Shown: positions 1 through 12,837, counted from the stretch's first letter. The stretch is DNA of 64,000 nt from Sipunculus nudus (GCA_026874595.1 CM049306.1:22183019-22247018); one strand, 5' to 3'. Numbers and translations: made by a program. The notes: generated by a model from the letters alone, not told the origin.

Positions 1-2709
1 CGTTTGGACTTGAAATATGCACCTGTTGGATGTTCACGTCTTTATTACAACCGGCAAGACAGCAAGGACTTTTAAAAAATAAATATATGACTTTTCCTTT
101 TGGTTTGAGTTTTGTTAACACCTTTTCAATTAAATTCTAGTTACATGTCTGGCTAAAGTTAAACCGTTGCATCATTTTAATCTCTAAATTTTCTTGAAAG
201 GTTATGAAAAATGTTTAAATTTAATGTATACGTTAGCATTTTGTGATAAATATGTATTGTGTCCGACAGAACAGCAAAAAAATAAAGTGTGATTATTCCA
301 CTGAAAAAAGTCTTAATTGTATGTTTTACTTTCATGTGACTTGGTTTATCAAATTTAAAATCTCAAATATCAAATTTATAAATAAAAGTGAAGGTAAACA
401 ATTAAAATAGAACCGGATTTTGGACAAATTTCAGGCCATATGCTTTGTGTGAAAAATGCTGTCAAACCCAGTGGAAAGCAAAGTTTATCTTTACGTTTAG
501 CTCAAACCATAAACTGCTAATTTAAAATTATCAAACGTTTCCTTGATTTTATAATTATTTGTGTAAAACTCTTCAGCCTTGGTACCAAGGTGACCTGATT
601 ACCAATGCACTTGGTCGCTGACCTTTATTTACAGTATGGATCATTAGTACCTTCAACTTCAGGTAAGACACGAAAGGTAAAGACTAATTGAAGAGGGAGA
701 TAACTCATCAGATAATAATATGGATTAATGTTATACAACCGTTTTTTCTTCGGTTAATTTTCATTACAAACTGTCATCTGTTCCTAGATTCGTCTCAAAG
801 TAAAATCATTAATAAGATTCTTTAAAAATCTTATTGGACATACTTGCATACTTTGCAAGGAAACAGATTTTTGAGTCACGAGAAACATGTAAATATATGG
901 TCGAATCAATCCTTCAGAATTGCACTAAAGTTTACAAAATTTAGTGATTCATTTGAATGAGCGATACAGGAGACAAGCTCCACTGATTGTCTCACAATTT
1001 GGTGTGTCGCCAGTTCTTAGATATTCTGACCAGACACGCAAGACGATGGACTTTTATTGTTTTAAATTAAAAACGGGGGATAACAAATAGTCTTTAATTG
1101 TTCGGCAAAAATAGAATCAGAAATATAAATTATTTTTAACAAATTTCATAAACGTTTATTTAAAAGTTTACTGGTTAATCCATTTATTTTTCTAAATTTA
1201 TAGAGTCTGAGAATTTTTCTTAACAGTGACCGAATGATATGTGATGCACATTAGTAATTTCTCATTGTTTCTATCTGGAAAGAGGCACACGGGTTTCTTT
1301 AAAAAAATATTTGAAGACTTATGAAAACGCTTCTCTCTTAAATATCCAGCAAAGTAAAATTGTCATTAATTTTGAAATATTACACGATTTCTTTCATCTG
1401 CGTGTATCTCAATCAATCGCCAATCAACTAATCAGTACTTAAGACACGTCATGCAAAGTTGGCTTACAAAACAATAAAAAATCATTAATGTCTAGAAATG
1501 TCTGACAACGTTTAGATTTATCAGATTGGTACAGTATTTTTATACGTATCAGGTAGCACTATACCGTCCAAGGCTTAATATGATACTGTAAAGAAGAGCA
1601 AAACTAAATTGATAACAAGAGATTTTTCCAATAGAGAATGCATTACGTGTTTCCTGTTTCCATTTTCAGTGTCTTTGGATTCATGTCATGTCAGCCAAAG
1701 TCCCAATTTCCTAGTTACAATAACTGGCTCTCCTGTCAATCAACTTTTACAGCAATCCAGACCTCCTGATCCAGCTCATGACTTTATCTAAGATTTGAAC
1801 AGGTGTATGGTTTTCAAATAATAAAATGAATTGGCTGCCTATTCATTCTTTTTTTATTTCGAATGTTCACAATCTGAATAAGGATTTTGGCTGGTATTCT
1901 GATGAATTCAAGACTTAAAAAATACCTGTTGAGAATAAAAGTTAAAATTTGAATGCTTTAAACGAAAAATATTAAAACATTGTGCATACAACATTATATT
2001 TTATTCAAAACTGTAAAAAAATAGAATCAAATGTATCCCTTCCCAGTCTCGCGGAATACTCATTGCCCGGTAAATAGAGAAACTCTTTCCCAGATCCAAG
2101 GAGGTTTCAATCAAATATAAACAAACTGTGTTTTAATTAAATTTGAATGACTGAGCAAAATGTTCCAGTCTTTCTGACGAATATAAAATCTAATTTAACG
2201 GTTTAATTTCGAAATTATAAGCCTCGGTCACAACCGGGATACGGTCGCCATGCGGCGGGTGTTTTGGGATATTCCGTGATGTACGTCAATAATTAGGACT
2301 AATCCTGCCTCTGTATATCCAAAATAACAGAAAATTTTTAAAATTATATGCCTTGGATATTTTAAACTTTAAATTTTAAAAATATTAAGGTTAAAAATTT
2401 GAAATAGAGTTTTTATTTAAATGGATTCAGCACATCAAAATTAGTTAAAGTGGTAGCTCTGACTGAATTGAGCAGAAAAAAAAAATGTCTCCACATAACA
2501 ATTTCGTAGAGTGAACCCTTGACATTAACCTAAATATTTTCAAAAAAGTTATGTACCGAGGTTAGTTTATAAAATTGCCGATTTCAAGCCTTTTGGACAC
2601 TTTTCCAGAAGGGTAATGTTTTGAAATATGATATTCATGAATCACTCTAACAGAAAATGGCATCAAACCAAATAATGACGGGACAATGCCTGTGCCCTTA
2701 TTCCGGAAC
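1..2709. other. AT-rich sequence without recognisable gene
   Basis: I see no coding region, RNA gene or clear repeat here. Open frames are short (about 60 codons at most) and lack any family resemblance. Composition is strongly AT-rich with scattered A and T runs. Confidence 0.6.
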
Positions 2710-2727
2710 GGGGGGGGGGGGGGGGGG
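2710..2727 (+). repeat. Poly-G tract (18 G)
   Basis: An uninterrupted run of 18 G followed by CGG. Similar G/C runs recur in the window at 4571-4588, 28087-28117, 31580-31595 and 54723-54738, several of them inside small transposon-like repeats. No arms of a specific element could be recognised around this one. Confidence 0.9.
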
Positions 2728-3364
2728 CGGCCAACCACGAATACCATTGGGACTATTTGTATGATACAATCTCTAACATGTGCGTCCAAGTGTATATCAT
2801 ATTTGTTTGTTTTATATAGTTTAATTTCCTTTTAGGTATTTTATTTTATATCGGTACATACATCTTTATAATATAAATAAATGGTGTTGTTGATATATCA
2901 AATTCGCCTGTTATTGCACGTTTTTAAAACAAATGTGTTTTATATATTTTCGCCCATAATGAAGAGGATTCAGACCAAACATGTAAGCATGAGCATGACA
3001 CAAATTGATTTCACCTTGCTATGCCGGTCCTCAAAACAAGTTTTTTTAATGAAGAATCAATTAGATTTCAGTGTTTACTTCTGGAATTATAAAATCAAAG
3101 ACCGTGCATTGGATTTTCAAGATAATGAAACATGGACAATCTGTTTCTCCAAGTAAGGTCGAGGTAATGGAAGTCCCAAATTCATTGTTCAATCATTCAT
3201 GGCTATGTATACAAGCCTATCATAATAAAAGTATTCTTTTCTTACTTTACTGTAGTTGAATATTATGTAAAAAAATAGGTAATATAAAAAAAATGTTAAT
3301 GCCCAACGACTGTTTTTTTAACTCACAGTCAAATGGAATTCCTCAGTAGTATGACCAAGCAACG
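2728..3364. other. No recognisable feature
   Basis: AT-rich DNA with small chance reading frames (for example 91 codons from 2881) that carry no motif I recognise and no splice context that convinces me. Confidence 0.5.
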
Positions 3365-3482
3365 CAGTAATCCATGTTAACTCTAGGATATAAAATGAGA
3401 TTAAGCGTGTGATACTGCCATGTTTCCTATCCGAAAAAGGAACGGAATTCTGCAGATGTACATATACTGAGTTAAGCTAACG
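3365..3482 (+). repeat. Dispersed repeat, family also at 56.81-56.93 kb
   Basis: The block around 3388-3419 is nearly the same as 56842-56874: both contain ATAAAATGAGA, then AAGCGTGT, then ATACTGCC. Similarity also extends upstream (GTAAYCC and GTTAA) and downstream (a GTACATATAC block). This shows an interspersed repeat with at least two copies in the window. The copy at 56 kb carries a tRNA-like segment upstream; none is visible here, so this copy may be 5'-truncated, as in SINEs. Family name unknown. Confidence 0.6.
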
Positions 3483-4168
3483 TTTAAAAAATGGAGGCGC
3501 TAACCTCTGAAAAATATACTAGCACGAAGAGACACCGTGCATGAATATGTCAACCTAATTATTTCTATCCAGACAACTATAAAACAATTATTTTAAAAAT
3601 CACAATATGATTGACACGGCAGAGCGCATTCCTCCGCCATGAAGAAATCATCCTATCCTTCATCCGGATCTGCACCAAGTAGTTAGTAGGTCTTTAATTC
3701 AATCTAGGGATCAGTAGATTTTCATTCTCCTGCAAAAAGACAAATCAGCTAAAGAAACACCAATCAGACATCGGTGAAACACATAACCTCCCTGACTGTG
3801 GTAACAATATTTTCTTTCGGCAATATTGAACAGGCTTATGAGAACTAAAATGGCCTGACTCCGTGTGGACAAATTTGTTTTTTTTTTCCTGCCTCTCTGC
3901 ACTTACTGTTGTTGTAATTAGTTTCTTTATTTTGAATTACTTTTTTCAATTTTGGCGTTTCCCCAAAGGCTACCTACCTACCAATTATTTGGTGTCTAGA
4001 CGTGTTAGGTTTTCCAACGACAGGTCGGCATAAATCACAGTAAACTAATAATAAAATGTCAGAGCGCGTGGAAAAGTCATACCAGGATACCGTCTTCTGT
4101 TCCTTGTTTTTTTAACATCAAAGTTATGAAATATGAGCTATAACAGATCCTTATTATGACGCTGTGAG
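3483..4168. other. No recognisable feature
   Basis: AT-rich, no repeat partner found by eye and no coding signal. Confidence 0.45.
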
Positions 4169-4169
4169 T

Positions 4170-4400
4170 CCGACTATCCGTCTTTTTGCATTAAATTATT
4201 TTTAATATTAATTTTTTTAAAATTGTTTTATGATCATTATAATTTTATTTTTATTGTTTATATTATTATTATTATAACTTTTATTAATACTGTTATTAAT
4301 TTTAATATAACTATTGTTAATATTATTATTTTTATTTTTATTATCATCAAAATTATTATTATTTAATTACTAATTTTATTATTAGCTTTTATTAGCTTTT
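4170..4400. repeat. Low-complexity ATT/TTA-rich tract
   Basis: About 230 bp made almost only of A and T with many interrupted ATT and TTA triplets. It is a degenerate trinucleotide microsatellite abutting the MITE-like repeat that begins near 4424. Confidence 0.8.
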
Positions 4401-4423
4401 TCGCTTGTAGAAACAGTTCAGGG

Positions 4424-4623
4424 GCGGACCCGGATTTAGGAGAACGAGGGGTCCAACCCAGGTGGACTAATGAAAAAACCTGAAAAAAGGTCCCCAGGTA
4501 AGAAAGGGGGAATGGAGGCCACAATAATTAGCCTGAAACCCTTAAAAGGCCTGAAAAAAGGAGGTCCGGACCCCCCCCCCCCCCCCCCACCATCGTCCCT
4601 CCTCTGGATCCGGTTTTGCCTTT
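4424..4623. mobile_element. MITE-like repeat with CAGGGGCGGAYCC ends and poly-C
   Basis: The left end reads CAGGGGCGGACCCGG and the right end is CTGGATCCGGTTTTG, which is an imperfect inverted copy. The interior is G/C-run rich with an 18-C tract at 4571-4588. The interior aligns along its length with 28346-28540 (shared GGATTTAGGA, GGGGTCCAA, GGACT-ATGAAAAAA, TGAAGCCCTT-like and GGTCCSGACCC-like blocks), so the two are copies of one non-autonomous family. No protein is encoded. No clean target-site duplication could be recognised. Confidence 0.6.
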
Positions 4624-4732
4624 AAGATTATAATCTGATATATCGCTGATATTTTGAATCTCATCAGACTTTATACCTTTTCTTTGAAGCACATAATTCA
4701 GATGTACCTTTGGGAATTCTGAGAGCAAAAAC

Positions 4733-4795
4733 CAGGGGCGTATCCAGGGGGATGGGGGATAGATCCATGCCCCCTCCCACCTCAATCCGACTCTG
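4733..4795. repeat. Fragment with CAGGGGCGTATCCAG end
   Basis: CAGGGGCGTATCCAGGGGG followed by a G/C-run-rich stretch resembles the ends of the 4424 and 47821 repeats. It is probably the terminal fragment of a related DNA transposon. Only one end is visible. Confidence 0.4.
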
Positions 4796-6160
4796 CATGT
4801 AACATTGAAGGAACACATTCAAGAGAAAATTAAAGCATAAAGGTATATATTATAATTTGAAAATATAAGTCATCAGTCATATTTACTAAACGTTTAATTA
4901 ATTTTCATATTCATATCCAGTAAACAAACTGTTCCCTGTTTTTTCAGTCTTTAAAAAATACAAAGATAATGAAGCAGACAGTGCCTTACCTACATCCCCC
5001 CCCCCCCAACCACGCTCAATTAGGACAAGCAGTTAGAAACCCTCTGCTGGAGCAGGAGCAGAATCTGGGGGATTGGGGTCCAAGAAATCCTGACCCCCTC
5101 CCCCTTTTTTAGCCACCGCAACCTATGTGAAGGGTTTGAAATCATTTTGGCAAACCGCCCCCTCCCTTTTTTTTCCTGACCTAGGGACCTTTTTCGGTTT
5201 CGTAATTTGTCCTCCTTTGTACGATCCCTCCTTTTCCTAAAACCTTTATCCGACGGTGCAGAGTATCAGAATTTCCTTCAGTCCCACAACACTTAATGAA
5301 ATATACATACAAATTCATAATATAAAAAAATATTCTTTCTTCCCAATTTTAACACTATCATGCTCATAATTCAAATCTGACAAACATTTCAAAACATTGT
5401 CTAACATTTATGATAATTAAATGAGGTGAATGACACGAGCAATACCCAACATTGTCTTTATATGAATTGCATAATTGATAGGTTGATAGGTTGTGAAAAT
5501 ATGAAGGAAATTATTGAAAAAGAATGTTACAGTTAACATTTTATGTTTTATTCATTAAACGTGAGAGTGACATGTCCTTCTGTAACAAAAGCATTGGTCT
5601 CAGTCAAAAAGGCAAAGTTTTACCAAGTAGCTTATCGGTATGGAATGTGATCGAGTCAAACAATATTAGAATCTTGCTTATATAGTAAAACTTGTGAATA
5701 CATGTCATATAAATCTAGTATAAAATACGAAAAAAAATCGACATTAATAATTAATTAGGCCTTCTGAGAAGTCATGGATACTTCTCTAAACCAGATTTAT
5801 CTGGTTAAATTTCGGCCAGTCCACTTATCCTATATATAGGCATGATTAAAAAGTAAGAAATCTCCCCCTAACAATAAATTTTACATGAATCACACTTCTC
5901 CGAGCCAAGTTCTTTGATGGGTCTTTCATTATTCATTTGAAGCCATTGTCAACTAGTATTGAATCCATAACACCCGCATGTCTGGTTTAAAAATGTATAT
6001 ATATTTTTAATACTTTATAGAGTTGTCCTTTTACTGAGCGGAACTGTTAAAACCTAAAAGGTCAGTATTTGAATGGATGGGAGTCAGTGTTGCATTTCAA
6101 ACGACGGTAACACTAACATCAGCAGAAGCACGGTTCCGCTGTGTGATATTTATATATATA
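4796..6160. other. No gene; C-run clusters and a small hairpin
   Basis: Contains poly-C clusters near 4998-5007 and 5095-5110 that look like worn relatives of the G/C-rich MITEs, and a perfect 8-bp-stem hairpin at 5789-5806 (AACCAGAT, 2-nt loop, ATCTGGTT). Otherwise AT-rich with no coding signal. Confidence 0.45.
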
Positions 6161-6211
6161 TTCACTATATCACGCAGAACTTTCCTCTTCTTAAACAAAC
6201 TTAAGAATGAA

Positions 6212-6213
<2 letters not shown>

Positions 6214-6255
<42 letters not shown>
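6214..6255. repeat. (AT)n microsatellite
   Basis: Pure AT dinucleotide run on the inner side of the left foldback arm. Confidence 0.95.
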
Positions 6256-6257
<2 letters not shown>

Positions 6258-6755
6258 AAAGGGCAATTTTTTAACGTAAAGCGCCTTGCGGTCTTAGCAG
6301 TGTCTCATTTTGTCGTTTCTTACATATTGGTTAAGAAAATAATGAATAACGGAGAGTGTTGGGTTATATATGAAACTGAATAGTGTTTTATTTCAGGGAT
6401 ATCGAAATATCATAATTGTAGAATTTTCTTTAAAATCAATGTTTACTGTATATCTAAAGTTTTGTGGAAACTTGATAATGTAATTAAGTTACCACTCTTA
6501 TGTAGAATTAATAGATTGCAGTTGCTTTATATCTCCGCTTTAACTGCTGTTTTTATCATGGTTTTAGGAGTTTAATCAATAGCCAGAGTTTAGAGGATTG
6601 TTATCAAACTTATGTTAGCAGGGAAATGGGGGTTGGGTACATAACGCGATACACGCATAACAGAACCTATTGTAATTACCATGCCCGTTATGCTGTAAAA
6701 ATGTCATTAGATATATTCAAACAACATTTTTGGGTAAAGCTGACCTGTTCTAATG

Positions 6756-6757
<2 letters not shown>

Positions 6758-6800
<43 letters not shown>
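6758..6800. repeat. (AT)n microsatellite
   Basis: Pure AT dinucleotide run on the inner side of the right foldback arm, the mirror image of 6214-6255. Confidence 0.95.
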
Positions 6801-6802
<2 letters not shown>

Positions 6803-6868
6803 TGTATACATATATTCTTTATTCTTAAGTCTGTTCAAGAAGAGGAAAGTTCTGCGTGATTAAGTGAC

Positions 6869-8000
6869 TGAAATCCAGGATAAAAAAGTGAAGAAGAGAA
6901 CAGGACATTTTGATCAGTAAGCTAAATCGTCGCTCAAATTACATAGAATTACGTCTGCAGAACAACATTTATATTCCACTCCATGACATGAACGGTAATG
7001 GATCAATATTTACTCTGACCATGAATGTACATTGTATCCATGGCGATATCTATGTATCTATATAAACCTTACACTTTCTAGCACACCTGGTTTTCTGTTT
7101 TGAGCAATGGAAGAAATGAACGCAAATTAATGGTGGGGTAAAACAACAACTTCTTTTATTGTATAAAAGTCGTCCAACAGTGATTTCTTATGTAATACTG
7201 ATTAAAAAGAATATGATTTCCATCCGGATAAATCGGATAAAATCTTTGCCTCAAACGTACGGCTGAAATTTCAATTCAAATGCTCCCTAGTAAAAAGCAC
7301 ATCAGGCATGGACAACCGTCTTTAGTCCTTTTACAATTTTATATCTAACCAAGACCCATGAATGACCCATGCATTATCATATATTCATCTTCTGTTACTT
7401 TCATGACGACATCATATACATGCATGTATACATCTTCTGTAAAGTCGCTTTTAATTATATTTCGTGTCTTTCCCGTCCAACATAATTGTTCTACTGTATG
7501 ATTTGTATATAACTTTTCCTTTCAGACTTAAAATATACTCTAATATGGTTTTTAACAGAAATGGTAGTATATTAACATATAATTATAGATTAATTTGCAG
7601 ACTAAGATATGATGATAAAAATCCTACCGAAAGTCCTTACTATGGCTACATGGCCATTTGTATATGCTGGGGGAAGATTGATACCAGAAGCTCGTCTTTC
7701 TGGTGATCTTGTGCGTCCTACACCTGGAATCTGCACCTCCAAGCGGTTCGTCTGGGTGATCAGACACACTAACCACCCGATGACCGGGACTCGTACCCAG
7801 AGGACTGTAGCGTTTACAGGATTGTGCTTGTCGTGTCCTCAAGGTATTCTGTGTCAATCTAACGGTCTCCCAAACAGCAGCTGTGGACAAAGGAACTATA
7901 CGTCCCCACGTTTGAAGCCAGGGTACAGATACGGTATTGTATACTCTGTTGTGTTCTCTCGATCTTGCGTGTCTGGATAAGCGTAATTTTCGTAAACGTG

Positions 8001-8003
<3 letters not shown>
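6869..8003. other. No recognisable gene
   Basis: Open frames exist on both strands (123 codons from 7609; the minus-strand frame 7624-8151 runs through an AT array) but show no family motif. The segment 7680-7980 has a more balanced base composition than its surroundings and could be an old repeat; I find no partner copy in the window. Confidence 0.4.

Positions 8004-8063
<60 letters not shown>
8004..8063. repeat. (AT)n microsatellite
   Basis: About 60 bp of AT dinucleotides. Confidence 0.95.
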
Positions 8064-8066
<3 letters not shown>

Positions 8067-8358
8067 GTGCATGGAGTTTAGTGTAATCCTTTACATGCGA
8101 GTTTTTTGCTGTGGCTTTAAATGCCCCTTTTCTATAATTGTGAAATTTCATAATTTTATATCTTATACAATACTCATTAAAGTTGTTAATAACTCGTTTA
8201 AAATGTGGATTTTTCCCTTTTGAAAAAGATGTTAAGCATGTATGAGATAACTTCCATTATACAATTAATCCAACAGTCGTCCATGAAGAGAATATAGTTA
8301 TTACTTTCGAACAAATGGGCGACGAGCTTTGAAGATATTCAACACTTGAAAGTAAAGG

Positions 8359-8360
<2 letters not shown>

Positions 8361-8429
<69 letters not shown>

Positions 8430-8431
8430 TA
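8361..8431. repeat. (AT)n microsatellite with one GT interruption
   Basis: About 70 bp of AT dinucleotides interrupted once by G near 8411. Confidence 0.95.
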
Positions 8432-8518
8432 GTAAATGTTATAGTAGCTGGCAGGCTGGTGATTTAAGAACACTATACTACATCCTGACCATGATTATGA
8501 ATCTATGCAATAGCAAAA

Positions 8519-8587
<69 letters not shown>

Positions 8588-8594
8588 TATATAT
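8519..8594. repeat. (AT)n microsatellite
   Basis: About 75 bp of AT dinucleotides. Three such arrays lie within 600 bp (8004-8594). Confidence 0.95.
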
Positions 8595-11500
8595 CATTAA
8601 TGTAATACACGTGTATGTTTTTATGAGACAAAAAAATAAGAGTAACTTAAGTCCGAGCTAAACTAAGAGGCCACACAAGACAATAGGATCAATAAAGGTG
8701 CACTTAACCATGCGGGTGACCCTTATAGACACAGCGTGAACCCCTATACATGTTGATTGGGTGTGATGGACTGTATGGGACCGTACATTAAATCCTATCA
8801 AATGACTTTGAGTCCAAGCTGTGACAACGTCACCGTAAGTGGAAAACAACATGGGTAAAACCTTAGTTATCTAACAGATATATAAACATTCCACTTCGTG
8901 CGAGCCACACACGCTCAATCTAGTTTCCAACCAGCCATTTAACCTGAGCTACAATTATCCTGTATCAATACGGGTTTTATCAGCCAGCCACGTGCCTGTA
9001 TCCGATCGCTTAAAAACGTTTGAATTAGTACCATGACGTAATCAATTCATGAAAAGGCATTAACAAAAAATTCCCCGAATGAAATCTACGTTACTATGTA
9101 ACGCCCCAATCATATTGAATACACACTATAATTATAGTATAAGATAATTTGTATGTGAATATTAAGTAACAATAAAATTAATTTATCTCGAAATTGGTCG
9201 TTTGATAAAAATATTGTTGTCACTTTTATTGTTAATTTATAGGTTAAATCGTGGAGAATATGTGCAACCCAGCTGTAAAAGGCTCATTAATACATTTAAA
9301 ATTCGTGTCACTGGATATGATCGAATCCAAGCCTGTATTGGCCATTCAAGAGGTTACAAGCTATGTCAGAAGTTCAGAAAGACCAGAGGTGATACTTTTT
9401 GGGTATATCGATTTATCAGTCAAACGGTTGTTTTTTTTTATGAGACTTCTGAAGAATCATTTCAATCTGCAGAAGCTGACACATTACTTGGGGCTCGAAA
9501 CTGGGCGCTTCAGCTGGGTAAAAATGTAACCTTCTGTGGTCTATTTTATTGGTTTATCCCGGGCCATCAAGTATTCTTACTTTGGGGATGCAATTAAGGA
9601 TATTGAGACTTGGATACAATCCTTAGAATTTCGCCAGTGCAAAACAGTCCGCTCCATCTTGACTACAGGGGAGTTCATTAGGAGCGGTACCCTATAAGAA
9701 CTAACCAGACATTTTCACTCTGCATGCCAAGAAGCACCCAAATAAATCCATATAGCCAGGGCAGGTGGCCGTGATGACATGTATTGCATAACATCTAAAA
9801 AAGCCCAGACTTGGTGCCTCCTTTAGATAAGCACTCCAGCAATTGGTCTGTTTTACATGGAAATAAACGTCCCCTTTAAAGTATCTGTAGCTCAAGTTTC
9901 ATAAAATCAAATACCACTTTTTATTACCTATATTTTATTTTATGTTGTCTTTAATTATGATCAACACCTATGATACACAGTGACATTTCTAATTGTTTTA
10001 CGAGGGTTCCGGTATACAATATTGATAATCCATTATATGATCTGAAAAGATCATTTTCTTCGACTACCAAAGGAACAGCTTTTCTCCTTAACCGGTCAAA
10101 TGTTGCACCTCTATAAATATGCATTTTATGGCTTCTGTCTGGGCAAGAGTTTAAAGATCTTCTGTGACCAACATTGTTTATCAAGTAATGTTAGGTCTGG
10201 TGCTGTAGTTTTTTATTATGTACTCCACTAAATTTATAAGGGAAAAAAATACACTGGAATGCATGGTCAAACACCTCTGACAAGGGACTAAAATCTCCTC
10301 AAATGTCGTTTGCGTGGAACACTCAGTTTGTCCTTAGTTTCGTAATTATTTAGAGTTCTTAGGAAACGTGTCACGTTATCTGCCCCAGAACATTATTGGT
10401 ATTCAGTTTATGCATCCACGTAATATGACTGTTTACACGCTTGGGAATAAAAGCGAAAACTCGTGCACTCACAGTCAGAAATTGCCGGCGGTTAATGAAT
10501 TTCACAAACCCTGAAAGGTTATCTATTATTGCAGCCGGCCTTCGTTTATTTAGCTGGAGGCCGCTGCATGTCTCTTTTGGGTACCATCAATTTGATATTA
10601 ATAAGTTTACCTCCTAGGCTAACTGCCTTTAGGTGTAACATGGATAGACGTTGATAATAAGCTTTACTCAGGGGAAAGCAATAGTTTAAACCTGCAGGAG
10701 TATTTTTATTTCCCATGAGGGTATACATCCCTTTTTGCAATCATGATTTTTCCTGGATTTATATCTTCCAGTAATCCTATTTGGGTGATCGTCACATAGA
10801 TAAGCTGTTTATTTCCTCTACTAACCACGCCAAGTTTTTATGATTGATTAAAATTCATTAAAGTAGTTCAAAAGGAAAGCTGTTCCTTCAAAATTGAGAA
10901 CGGAAAAATACGTAAAAAATGGAATGATAAAAATATGTTATGTTTTTATATGGTAAAATAAATAAATCATCAGAAAAAAAAGCGAACAATTCTGCAAGAT
11001 TTTGCTGCATCCGCAAAAAACAATATGGTCTTAACGGTAAATGACATCCTTATGCGACTGTATCTTTCTGGAAACAGATGTGTTACAACAGGGTAAGCAT
11101 AACATGTTATATGTATGAGTGAAAGAATAATGCCTCCGCTTGACATCCTTTGCTAAACCGGTATAAATAACTAAATTATAAACAGGAAAAAATCCATGAA
11201 AACTATAATAGTCAAGAAGACATCCCATTTAAAAAAAAAACAAATTGGTTATATGAACAATGGTTCTGTGTCACAACCGAAGTCTTTGACTGCCATGGAT
11301 TCGTTTAAATGTGTTTTGACGGGGATTGAGGCTTCTGTTAACAATCTCGGTAGTGTCCCTTTTGCTCCTAACTCAAGCATAACTAACAGCAATATATATA
11401 TTGTGTGTGACAATTAAAAAATCTATTTACAAACATATAAGTCTACAAAGGTATTTACTTACCAAAAAAATAGAGAGATTATACCAAAATAGTGTTAAAA

Positions 11501-12546
11501 CCACAATTAAGAGCTAGATTCTTGATAAATTCGCTCAGTTAAAAAATAGTTTAACAATGAATAATCGACAATTCTGAGTACAAGATGAACTAAGCCGGTC
11601 GTTCAGAACGATCAGTTTTAATGCATGCATGTAGTAATCTCACCTATCCATAGATGGAGACATTTGATCTTCTCCTTCTTCTTCTTCTTCTTTTTCTGAT
11701 TATTCTGCCACTTTTTTTATCCGATTACATTGATTCTCGTCCACTATGTAAATGACCATATTGGCCAATTACCAATTTCCAATGACCTTTGCCGTGAAAT
11801 TCTTTTCAGATTTTCAATGAAAGTTTCCTCCCAAACTATTAAAGGAACAAAATGGATATCAGTGGGCTTATAAAATCTGGTTCAAAACATCTCTTTAGAA
11901 ACATTTTGGAATTCACTTATTCGCAAAGATATGAGATACGTGACACAGCACTTTTCACGTAAGTTCATATTTTCATCCCCTTTCCTTGATGTTGAAGATA
12001 TATATGAAATTTAAAGTTTGTAAGTTGAGACATGTAGTGCCGGCCATTCCACAGTGCCCAAACAGAAGAGATTTGTTTCCAGTAGAAACGACTTCTGGCT
12101 GAAGGGTGGTTGAAAGAGCAAGAAGAATCAAGAATGTAAAATATAGGCTGCCTCAGGAAGATTCATTTTAAATAATCATGCGATGTCCATAATTCTAAAT
12201 GACAATGAGTAATATTAGTACATGAGTGGGAGAGAAAAGAATGCTTCCTTCAAAATGTTAGTTTTACAATTCACGACCGTTAAACCTCCTTTTTGTAGTG
12301 ACAAAGTGTCTTCTGGGTAGCAATGTATATGATCATATATTTGTGGCAGAAAATGTCACAAACATCCAGTCAAGCGTCTAGCACAATGTATCCTCAAACT
12401 CGTAATTTCAGTAACAAAATAGCTTGGTTTCTTAGATATTTGATCTATTGTTTACTGCACGGTTTTTTGCAAGGTAACGGTTAAATTCCTCCGCCATGGG
12501 ACAAAAGTTTCAAAAACGCTGGACACGTCAGTCCGAGATGCTGGGC
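8595..12546. other. Long stretch without recognisable gene
   Basis: No coding region, RNA gene or mobile element could be identified. Reading frames up to 131 codons (9202-9597) show no motif or splice logic. A short CTT run lies at 11670-11691. The region is AT-rich with few CpG dinucleotides. Confidence 0.45.
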
Positions 12547-12803
12547 GCTCGACCGGGCCACAATGCGCATCGCATGAGGCTAAACCTTCTGTCCATTCAC
12601 GTATTTTTTTACCCATATTCCCAGGTTCATTCGTGCATAAGTGACATGAAAATCTGATCGATTATTCCATGTTCGATTCCAGAAATTTCTGAAATATCAA
12701 GCGATTCCGTTCATGACTGCGTGAGTTGTGTTGTTAACAAACAAACGCATACACACACAGACAGTGATGAAAAAGAATCGCAGAATCCCATGGCAGAGGC
12801 AAT
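12547..12803 (+). repeat. Unnamed dispersed repeat, copy A of four
   Basis: Shares a chain of blocks with 46195-46495 (+), 61825-62090 (+) and 25420-25690 (-). The order is CATATTCCCAGGTTCATTCG, GCATAAGTG, TTCCGTTCATGA-TG-GTGAG, GTTGTGTTGT, ACACACACACA and a terminal GAACGCA/AATCGCAGAA block. About 260 bp, non-coding, with an internal AC-rich microsatellite. A copy number of four in 64 kb suggests an abundant SINE- or MITE-like family. No inverted ends or tRNA boxes were recognised, so the class is open. Confidence 0.7.
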
Positions 12804-12837
12804 TATTACCGGAGAACCTGATTTATGCAACGGCAGG

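Larger units (their letters stand above)
6162..6868. mobile_element. Foldback/MITE-like element with ~55-bp inverted arms
   Basis: The arm at 6162-6215 contains CACGCAGAACTTTCCTCTTC and AACTTAAGAATGAAGAAT. It is matched in inverse orientation at 6811-6868 with only a few mismatches, after which an AT array follows on the inner side of each arm (6214-6255 and 6758-6800). The ~500-bp interior has no coding capacity. Symmetrical arms plus symmetrical AT arrays point to one inserted or extruded unit and not to two chance repeats. No target-site duplication was found, so the exact ends are approximate. Confidence 0.7.

Noticed and set aside
6077-6859. Tyr-Ile repeat frames at AT arrays (here and at 7624, 26266, 33287, 40146)
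   Set aside because: Alternating Tyr-Ile arises from translating (AT)n; there is no coding evidence.
7680-7980. tRNA-like SINE on the minus strand (TGGTTAGTGTG and GGTACGAGTCC)
   Set aside because: The B-box-like word precedes the A-box-like word, the wrong order for a Pol III promoter.
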